Of a stretch of DNA of 36,286 nucleotides, positions 31,361 to 36,286 are shown one piece after another. Made by a program: the position numbers and the translations under genes. The stretch is from JBGTLA01 sp041744375. Lineage in GTDB: Bacteria; Actinomycetota; Acidimicrobiia; Spongiisociales; ZC4RG35. Positions within the stretch are counted from its first letter, which is position 1. Every line of letters starts with the position of its first letter. The notes beneath the pieces are model-generated. The model was not told where the DNA came from, did no database searches, and worked only from the letters and a program-made list of their open reading frames with translations. The stretch covers positions 1 to 36,286 of the forward strand of contig JBGTLA010000015.1 of assembly GCA_041744375.1 (NCBI GenBank), in the 5' to 3' direction.

Positions 31361-31657
31361 ATGACCGCTCCGACTGTGACACCGGAACTCAAGGCGCTGT
31401 TGCGGCGGGTCAAGCTGGGGTCGCTGTCTCGACACGCTCCCCGAACGGCTCGCCCTCGCCCACACCGGCGGGATGGGCCATGCCGAGTTCTTGGAACTGG
31501 TCCTACCCGACGAGGTCACCCGCCGAGAGAACACCTCCGCTGACCGGCGAGCCAAAACGGCCGGTCTCGACCCGACCATGACCCTGGACGGCTGGGACGA
31601 CACCGCCAACATCACCTACGACAAGGCTGTCTGGAACGAACTGTGTTCGCTGCGTCC
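31361..31657 (+). pseudogene. istB: istB fragment of an IS21-type element (frameshifted, truncated)
   Basis: The sequence encodes the N-terminal third of an IstB-like transposition helper ATPase. It starts ATG...TPELKALLRRVKLGSL (31361-31426) and, after one extra T at 31427, continues in the next frame with LDTLPERLALAHTGGMGHAE, FLELVLPDEVTRRENTSADR and ITYDKAVWNELCSLR. It stops before Walker A, where the sequence changes into the upstream region of mazE. Both defects make it non-functional. No istA or IS end could be recognised upstream, between the tRNA and this fragment. Confidence 0.78.
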
Positions 31658-31668
31658 GTCATACACAG

Positions 31669-31674
31669 TAGGCT
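31669..31674 (+). promoter_or_regulatory. -10 box for leaderless mazEF transcript
   Basis: TAGGCT is followed by six bases and then the mazE ATG at 31681. TTCGCT (31646-31651) at a 17-base distance is a weak -35. The promoter lies right at the broken end of the istB fragment. Confidence 0.4.
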
Positions 31675-31680
31675 GGTCGT

Positions 31681-31932
31681 ATGACGATGTTCAGCTTCAG
31701 AGTCGACGAGGCCGAGGCCGAAGAAGCCCGCCGGTGGGCAAATCGTCTCGGCATCGATCGGTCTCAGCTCCTCCGCGATGCCCTCCACCGCTATCTCGTC
31801 CGCCTCCGCGCTGAGGACGATGTGGAGGCATGGCTCAGGATGCCTTTGACACGGGATGAGGAGAGCCTTGCCGACATCGCCGACTGGGGCCCCGCCGAGG
31901 ACTGGAGTGAGTGGGCCGATGAGGAAAGGTGA
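31681..31932 (+). CDS. mazE: Ribbon-helix-helix antitoxin, MazE-like
   Basis: This 83-residue protein starts with a short beta strand (MFSFRVDEAEAEE) followed by two helices (ARRWANRLGIDRSQLLRDAL and HRYLVRLRAEDD), the ribbon-helix-helix DNA-binding fold. The acidic, Trp-rich C-terminus (DWGPAEDWSEWADEE) is the likely toxin-binding tail. It overlaps the MazF gene by 14 bases, the normal antitoxin-first order. As in other such pairs it probably neutralises the toxin and, with it, represses its own promoter. No ribosome-binding site is needed if the transcript is leaderless. Confidence 0.82.
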   Translation: MTMFSFRVDEAEAEEARRWANRLGIDRSQLLRDALHRYLVRLRAEDDVEAWLRMPLTRDEESLADIADWGPAEDWSEWADEER

Positions 31933-32227
31933 GATCTGGTTCGCGAAGACGCCTGGCGGGGACAGGCCGGTCCTGGTACTGACACGAGATCCGGTAGCGG
32001 ACCGAATCGGATCGGTTGTCGTGGCGGCCCTCACGAGGACACAGCGCAGTCTCGTCTCCGAGCTCCATTTGACTCCAGAAGCCGATCGAGTCCCCACGGA
32101 GTGCGTGGTCAACTTCGACAACATTCACACCCTCCCCAGAGACTCATTTCGAAGACCCGTAACCAAGCTATCGGTTGAACGGATCGCTGAGTCATGTCGC
32201 GTCCTCAGAGACGCCACCGGGTGTTAG
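31919..32227 (+). CDS. mazF: MazF/PemK-like endoribonuclease toxin
   Basis: This 102-residue protein is a MazF/PemK-type toxin that cleaves single-stranded RNA at specific short sequences. The fold signatures are visible: MRKGEIWFAKTPGGDRPVLV at the start, then LTRDPVADRIGSVVVAALT, ELHLTPEADRVPTECVVNFD, the TLPRDSF loop, and the closing helix LSVERIAESCRVL. The length is that of an intact toxin. The ATG at 31919 lies inside the antitoxin gene (14-base overlap). The pair is embedded in decayed mobile DNA next to tRNA genes, suggesting that it arrived with, or helps keep, a past genomic island. Confidence 0.88.
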   Translation: MRKGEIWFAKTPGGDRPVLVLTRDPVADRIGSVVVAALTRTQRSLVSELHLTPEADRVPTECVVNFDNIHTLPRDSFRRPVTKLSVERIAESCRVLRDATGC

Positions 32228-32358
32228 AGCCCAGAATCGCCTCCCCCACGCGAGATCAAATTGGGTGAGGTTGGGACTGGAAGACCCGTGGTTGTTGGGG
32301 ATTCGGGCAGCTGCCTCGACTGTGTCGAACGAGGGCCATACCACTGGCGCGATGCGGC

Positions 32359-32766
32359 CTACACAGCCGCGTCGCCGGCCACGTCAGCGATGTAGTCACC
32401 CAAGTACTCGTCCTCCGGTGCGTGTGGATACCCATTCCGGAACGCAGCGACCGCCGCCTCCGGGTCACTGAACTCACAGAGCGGCCACAGGGACACAAGG
32501 TCCTCTCGGTCCTGAGGATCGGCGCGATACAGCTTCATAGCGATATGACCCCTGGGTCCGGACGTCCGAACCTCGAGGTTCGGACGCTGATGGGCCACCT
32601 CGCAGGCTTCATAGCTTGCGTGTGGTGGCCGGGACGCAGTCGCCGAGTCGTTGAGCCACTTGCTCGACAAGCCATGCCGCTCGGCAACCTTCACGACAGC
32701 GCTTTCGAGTTCTGGATACAGGGCGGCGACCTTGTCCACGTCCCCACAACGGTCAACTAGGGACAT
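32359..32766 (-). pseudogene. C-terminal fragment of a nucleotidyltransferase-like (DUF6036-type) protein
   Basis: The 135-codon frame resembles the back half of DUF6036/AbiEii-like nucleotidyltransferase proteins: a helix ending in GLSSKWLND, then PRGHIAMKLYRADPQDREDL and a final helix (CEFSDPEAAVAAFRNGYP). The front half with the nucleotidyltransferase Gly-rich and Asp motifs is missing. The similarity fades upstream of an ATG at 32766, about where the recombinase fragment on the other strand begins. It is probably a broken gene rather than a short intact one. In other genomes the family is often the toxin-side partner of a two-gene defence or toxin-antitoxin locus. No partner is visible here. 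Confidence 0.5.
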
Positions 32767-32789
32767 GACCGTGAGAGTCGTGGTCCGAG

Positions 32790-33070
32790 AGTGGTGCAGG
32801 TGAGGCTCGCCGGACACCTTTCCAGGAAGGATGCGGAGATGAGGGCGCGGGCGGATGAGATCGGGTCCATGACCGTCATCCGTGTCAACCAGGGAGCTGA
32901 TCCGAAGCTGATCCCGACTCAAATGGGCCGCTCCTCGATCTCAATCACCGACGATCTACGGACACCTCATTCCAGTCCGTCTCGACGAGCTCGCCTTCAA
33001 ACTCGACGAGTTGACCGGCGAAGGCAGACACGGACGAGAGCAGGATCGCGGTTCGAGGCCGGTGAGCTTG
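32790..33070 (+). pseudogene. Tyrosine recombinase (phage integrase) C-terminal fragment
   Basis: VNQGADPKLIPTQMGRSSISIT (32884-32949 region) matches the stretch of tyrosine recombinases just after the HxLRHT box (QGADPKxIQTxMGHSSIxxT). Just upstream, CATGACCGTCAT (32868-32879) looks like an HDLRHT box that has lost bases. Downstream, after a shift of frame, YGHLIPVRLDELAFKLDEL follows, the usual segment around the catalytic Tyr. At least two frame errors and the missing front two-thirds make it a relic. It suggests that the DNA between the tRNA genes and this point came from an integrated element. Confidence 0.65.
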
Positions 33071-33156
33071 CACTTGTCCATCGGGCGTTGACCATGAACT
33101 TCCCAGATGAGCGCGTCGCAAAGGGGCAACCGCCGAGGTCCTCCGCCGTCAACGGG

Positions 33157-33357
33157 TCAAGGAAGTTCATCATCGACAACCCCGACGGCCCTGCTCTCAT
33201 CAACCCCGGCTGATCCAAAGGCGACAACTCGGGCCTTGGAAGGCCCGGGATCAGACGAGTGGTGAGCCCGTTGTGCGGAGAACAAGGTGACCGGCTCGGC
33301 AACTCCCTTCATCTGCACAGGCCCGATCTCATCGAGTTTGACGGTGGCGGGCAAGAT
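33157..33357 (-). pseudogene. Detached C-terminal segment of the adjacent adenylate cyclase
   Basis: In the same frame as the cyclase gene and directly after its TAA (33358-33360), the sequence continues with LPATVKLDEIGPVQMKGVAE and PVTLFSAQRA. This is the last conserved beta hairpin of class III cyclases (usually FxxIGxVxLKGVxEPVxLF). The rest, to the next stop at 33157, is not conserved. A CGGGCCTT/AAGGCCCG hairpin lies at 33230-33247. The segment has no start signal of its own, so it is probably not translated unless the stop is read through. Confidence 0.7.
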
Positions 33358-34485
33358 TTAGTTGGCCGCGATCGAGTCGGAGAGGAGGACTTCTCCAGGA
33401 CGGGCGTAGTCGGCAATCCGGGCTGCCACGTTGACGGTCCGTCCGAAGTAGTCGCCGTCTCGGAAGACGACGGGTCCGGCGTGCAGGCCAACGCGTGCGC
33501 GGGGCAGATTGCGTTCCGTCGCCTCCTGTACCAAGGTCAGTGCGCAGAGGACTCCATCTGTCGGTACTCGGAAGTGAAACATGACGCCGTCTCCCAGGAA
33601 CTTGACCACGCTACCGTCGTACCGGGCTGCGGCGCTCCGGACCAGTTCCGAGAGTTGGGTTGCCAGATCGGCGGAATGTTCGTCTCCGGCCTCGTCCGTG
33701 AGCCGTGTAAATCCTGAGAGATCGAGGAAGGCAATGGTGGGGGGCCGCTCTACCGTGGGAACCTCGACCCCTGCTTCTTGGAGTGCGGTCTCTACCATCT
33801 GAACCAGCATCTGCATGTTCTGTGCGTCGACGTGACGACGGTTCAGCCACAGGATCAGGCTCTGGACACCCGGGCGGATGATCGACGCCGTCAGCGGATT
33901 CACCACCTCCTTGAGGGAATGCCCGGCAGCAAGGAGCGGCTCGATGACGCCCCTCCTGAGGAAGGCGATCTGCGACTCGGCGTTGCGTCGAGCGTTGTCG
34001 CCGAAGTATCGAGTGCCGTCGATGAGGAGCCGCTCGTCACGAGCGAAAGCCGAAAACGCGGCAGCGAGCAGCCGCAGCAGCGTCTCGTCGTCCTCTCGCA
34101 CCCTCCTATCCAGCTCCGGTTTGGCTACACCCCAGAGCTCAAACAAGTGAATGACAAGGTGATCCGGTAGATCGACTTCGTCGAGGAGCTCGCGGAATGT
34201 GCGGTCCCCGAGGGAGGCGGGAGGGGGGAGAACTCCTTCGAACCAGGCCAGCGAAACCTTCCCCTTCTTGGCCGCTTCAGCGAGATCGCCGATTGGTATG
34301 CCCCCGGCGACGAGTGCCTCGATGACGGCCAGACGACCTACGTCAGAAGGGGTGAAGGCTCCATCGCCAGGTGATAGAAGCTGCAGTTCGACGAGCTCGA
34401 CGATGCGACCCGTCGTGACGTTCGCTTCGACGGCGAGTTCATCAGGCGAAAACGCCGAGTCACAGCTTCGAGTCCCTAGACACAA
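33358..34485 (-). CDS. Class III adenylate/guanylate cyclase, prematurely stopped
   Basis: This 375-codon gene encodes a nucleotidyl cyclase that would make cAMP (or cGMP). Residues from about 10 to 95 resemble a MerR-like helix-turn-helix sensor (FSPDELAVEANVTTGRIVEL, GAFTPSDVGRLAVIEALVAGG), a helical region follows to about 240, and the cyclase domain begins at IAFLDLSGFTRLTDEAGDEH. Metal-binding Asp residues (FLDLSGF and VVKFLGDGVMF), the Lys before LGDG, and the Asn and Arg of VNVAARI are all present. The frame ends at TAA (33358) directly before the last conserved strand pair, which continues in frame after the stop. The enzyme may be inactive or altered. The TTG at 34485 has AGGAG eight bases upstream. 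It diverges from a second cyclase gene. Confidence 0.8.
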   Translation of the reverse strand: MCLGTRSCDSAFSPDELAVEANVTTGRIVELVELQLLSPGDGAFTPSDVGRLAVIEALVAGGIPIGDLAEAAKKGKVSLAWFEGVLPPPASLGDRTFRELLDEVDLPDHLVIHLFELWGVAKPELDRRVREDDETLLRLLAAAFSAFARDERLLIDGTRYFGDNARRNAESQIAFLRRGVIEPLLAAGHSLKEVVNPLTASIIRPGVQSLILWLNRRHVDAQNMQMLVQMVETALQEAGVEVPTVERPPTIAFLDLSGFTRLTDEAGDEHSADLATQLSELVRSAAARYDGSVVKFLGDGVMFHFRVPTDGVLCALTLVQEATERNLPRARVGLHAGPVVFRDGDYFGRTVNVAARIADYARPGEVLLSDSIAAN

Positions 34486-34689
34486 TCAGCGGTCTCCTGC
34501 TCGTTCAGAAGCGTCAGCTTGGCGACGACGCATGCCGGTGCGTTTCCAACGCAAACCGATGACGCCCTCAATCCTATCCGACGGCACGTGGGGCGGAGAA
34601 GGCAAAATCCATAACGGGCATGCGTACATGTGGTAACTCCCCTCCCCTCGGCTCGGGGAGCGAGAACCCCTCTGACGGCGGATGCTAAC

Positions 34690-34695
34690 TAGTCT
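34690..34695 (+). promoter_or_regulatory. -10 box for leaderless transcript of cyclase-ATPase gene
   Basis: TAGTCT is followed by eight bases and the ATG at 34704. The rest of the 218-base divergent region holds a CTCCCC/GGGGAG hairpin (34642-34660) and nothing else I recognise. Confidence 0.4.
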
Positions 34696-34703
34696 CCCGT
34701 CCG

Positions 34704-36286
34704 ATGTCCGATCTACCAAGCGGTGTCGTCAGCTTCCTTTTCACCGACGTGGCGGGCAGTACTCGTCTCTGGCAGGACGCTCCCGAGGTGATGGCGCAAG
34801 CGCTCCAAATCCACGACGCCGTCATCGAGGAGGCAGCAAAGTCGAACAATGGTGTCCACATCGGAGCCCGAGGTGAAGGGGACAGCCACTTCGTCGTCTT
34901 CTCCGTTGCGTCCGACGCGGTCGCCGCGGCGACTGCGATTCAAAGCCAACTCGCTGAGATCTCCTGGAACACTCCGAGACCGATCAAGGTGCGGGCCTCG
35001 ATCCACACCGCTGCGGTGGATTTACAGCTGGGGCAGTACTACGGCACTCCGGTCAACAGGGCGGCACGTCTGCGCGGGATTGCCCACGGCGGGCAGACCC
35101 TCATCTCGGGGAGCACATGGGAGCTGGTCAAGGACGCCCTGCCCAACCGGGTGACCGTCATCGACCACGGCCAACATCGGCTGCGCGACCTGACCAGCCC
35201 GGAGCACGTCTTTGAACTGGTGATCGACAGGCTCGAACGCGACTTTCCTCCCCTGCTCTCGCTGGACGTCACCCGCAACAACCTCCCGATTCAACTCACC
35301 GACTTCATCGGCCGTCCCGAGGTCGAGGATATACAGCGACTCATCAGGGAGACCAGGCTCGTGACCGTCCTCGCACCAGGCGGGGAAGGTAAGACACGTT
35401 CGGCGATTCAGGCGTCCGCAGAGCTCGTATCGGAGTTCCCCGACGGCGTCTTCTTCATCGACCTGGCACCCATCGACTCCCACCGGGACATCGCCCAAAC
35501 GGCAGCTGAATCGCTCGGCGTGGCACTCGCCGGCGAGGACGACCTCGAGACACAGCTACTGGCTCACCTCGTCAACGAACGACAACTGTTGATCTTCGAC
35601 AACTTCGAGCATGTGAGCGAAGGGGCAGCTCTCATCGCCCGGATACTGACCGCAGCGCCAGAAGTGAGAATCCTGGTCACAAGTCGGGTGAAGCTAGGCA
35701 TTCCCGGGGAAACGGTCTTCAACCTTCCGGGACTGGTCGTCGGCTGGAACACCCCCGAAGACGCCTTCGAGGCAAGTGGCGTTCGTCTCTTCATCGACGC
35801 TGCGAAACGGGCGGATGCTCTCTTCTCCCTGGACGTCGACGACCTCGAACCCTTATCGCGCATCCTTCGTCTCGTCGGCGGGACACCGCTCGGCATCATC
35901 CTGTCAGCGTCGTGGATCGACACGCTCCCGGTTTCCGAGATCGCCGATGAAATCAACAAGAGCATGGACTTTCTCGAAGCCGGCCAGAGCGATCAATCGG
36001 ATCGGCACCGCAGCATGCGTGCTGTCTTCGAATACTCGTGGCAGCTGCTGAACGAAGGGGAACGTCGTACATTCGCCGGCCTGTCGGTCTTCAAGGGCGG
36101 CTTCACCAGAAAGGCGGCCGAGGTGGTCGCCGGAGCTTCGGTGCGGCAGCTTTCGAATCTGGTGAGCAAGTCTTTGATCGTTTTCGACAGGGAAAGCAAC
36201 CGGTACTCCGTCCATGAGCTCCTTCGCCAATATGCCGAGGCGGAACTGGCTGCCGAATCCGCCAGGTTCGAAGCGAGCCTGGCCGA
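34704..36286 (+). CDS. Class III cyclase domain fused to STAND (NB-ARC-like) ATPase (partial)
   Basis: The reading frame is open from the ATG at 34704 to the window edge (527 codons), so the C-terminus is missing. Residues 1-165 are a class III cyclase domain: VVSFLFTDVAGSTRLWQDA with the metal Asp, GARGEGDSHFVVFSVASDAV, YYGTPVNRAARLRGIAHGGQ and HRLRDLTSPEHVFEL. Then comes a STAND-type ATPase as in AfsR- or LuxR-like actinobacterial regulators: LTDFIGRPEVEDI, Walker A APGGEGKTR, Walker B LLIFDNFEHV, LVTSRVKLGI, GGTPLGIILSASW and a winged-helix part (FAGLSVFKGGFTRKAAEVVA, VHELLRQYAEAEL). TPR repeats or an HTH would be expected beyond the edge. In the second metal-binding segment GEGDS replaces the classical GDG; this occurs in other proteins of this architecture. 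It diverges from the other cyclase gene, suggesting a shared signalling origin. Confidence 0.85.
   Translation, partial: MSDLPSGVVSFLFTDVAGSTRLWQDAPEVMAQALQIHDAVIEEAAKSNNGVHIGARGEGDSHFVVFSVASDAVAAATAIQSQLAEISWNTPRPIKVRASIHTAAVDLQLGQYYGTPVNRAARLRGIAHGGQTLISGSTWELVKDALPNRVTVIDHGQHRLRDLTSPEHVFELVIDRLERDFPPLLSLDVTRNNLPIQLTDFIGRPEVEDIQRLIRETRLVTVLAPGGEGKTRSAIQASAELVSEFPDGVFFIDLAPIDSHRDIAQTAAESLGVALAGEDDLETQLLAHLVNERQLLIFDNFEHVSEGAALIARILTAAPEVRILVTSRVKLGIPGETVFNLPGLVVGWNTPEDAFEASGVRLFIDAAKRADALFSLDVDDLEPLSRILRLVGGTPLGIILSASWIDTLPVSEIADEINKSMDFLEAGQSDQSDRHRSMRAVFEYSWQLLNEGERRTFAGLSVFKGGFTRKAAEVVAGASVRQLSNLVSKSLIVFDRESNRYSVHELLRQYAEAELAAESARFEASLA

Noticed and set aside
32887..33213. Reading 32791-33213 as an intact 140-residue gene
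   Set aside because: The recombinase similarity jumps between frames and lacks its first two-thirds; the open frame is a by-product of decay.
31094..33250. A duplicated tRNA 3' end as attachment site of the decayed island
   Set aside because: I looked for a second copy of the tRNA-Phe or tRNA-Asp 3' end to the right and found none longer than a few bases. The island call rests on gene fragments only.

Overview
The window is a 36 kb piece of a high-GC bacterial chromosome that reads like an actinobacterium, most likely of the Acidimicrobiia type. Coding is dense on both strands. Many neighbouring genes overlap by ATGA or GTGA, GTG and TTG starts are used, and several ATG codons lie only 4-9 bases after a TANNNT box, as expected for leaderless transcripts. 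The taxonomic placement is an inference from style; there is no rRNA gene here to confirm it.

Left part (1-7217). After the 3' end of a malate dehydrogenase gene and a small coiled-coil protein comes a minus-strand block: a RidA-like protein, an APC amino-acid permease, an unknown 194-residue protein, and a split glutamate-synthase-like trio (class II amidotransferase, GXGXG subunit, FMN/Fe-S subunit; GlxBCD/MgsABC type). A divergent GntR/FCD regulator faces it. Three copies of one palindrome, GNATNC-W-GNATNC, lie before the trio, before the permease and over the regulator start. This looks like a self-contained regulon for uptake and nitrogen metabolism of an unidentified amino compound.

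Centre-left (7237-13701). A cytochrome P450 preceded by an 11+11 bp perfect palindrome diverges from a thiamine (or precursor) ABC importer thiBPQ, which is led by a TPP riboswitch. A membrane-anchored protein with Asp-box repeats follows.

Centre (13709-26948). This is an ectoine/hydroxyectoine uptake and catabolism island organised around a second GntR regulator. The minus-strand operon carries gntR, a cystathionine gamma-synthase/lyase-family enzyme, homoserine dehydrogenase, aldehyde dehydrogenase, eutC and eutB. The divergent plus-strand operon carries ehuB, ehuC, ehuD, ehuA, doeA (ectoine hydrolase), a second eutB paralogue and an ArgE-like M20 deacetylase. Two palindromes 22 bp apart lie between the two operons. 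The set lacks the usual DoeB/EutE deacetylase, DoeD aminotransferase and EutA. The M20 enzyme, homoserine dehydrogenase and the gamma-synthase/lyase enzyme may replace them, giving a variant pathway. A 110-bp element with 16-bp inverted ends sits between ehuA and doeA and supplies the ehuA stop codon.

Right-centre (26954-31169). A lamin-tail-like lipoprotein is followed by a D-3-phosphoglycerate dehydrogenase fused to a ParB/Srx-fold domain of the SerK/SbnI free-serine-kinase type, a thioesterase, a medium-chain dehydrogenase, and tRNA-Asp and tRNA-Phe genes.

Right end (31170-36286). Next to the tRNAs lies a decayed mobile region: a frameshifted and truncated istB of an IS21-type element, an apparently intact mazEF toxin-antitoxin pair, a nucleotidyltransferase-like fragment and a tyrosine-recombinase fragment. 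Beyond it are two divergent class III nucleotidyl cyclase genes. One has an in-frame stop just before its last conserved segment. The other is a cyclase-STAND ATPase fusion cut by the window edge.
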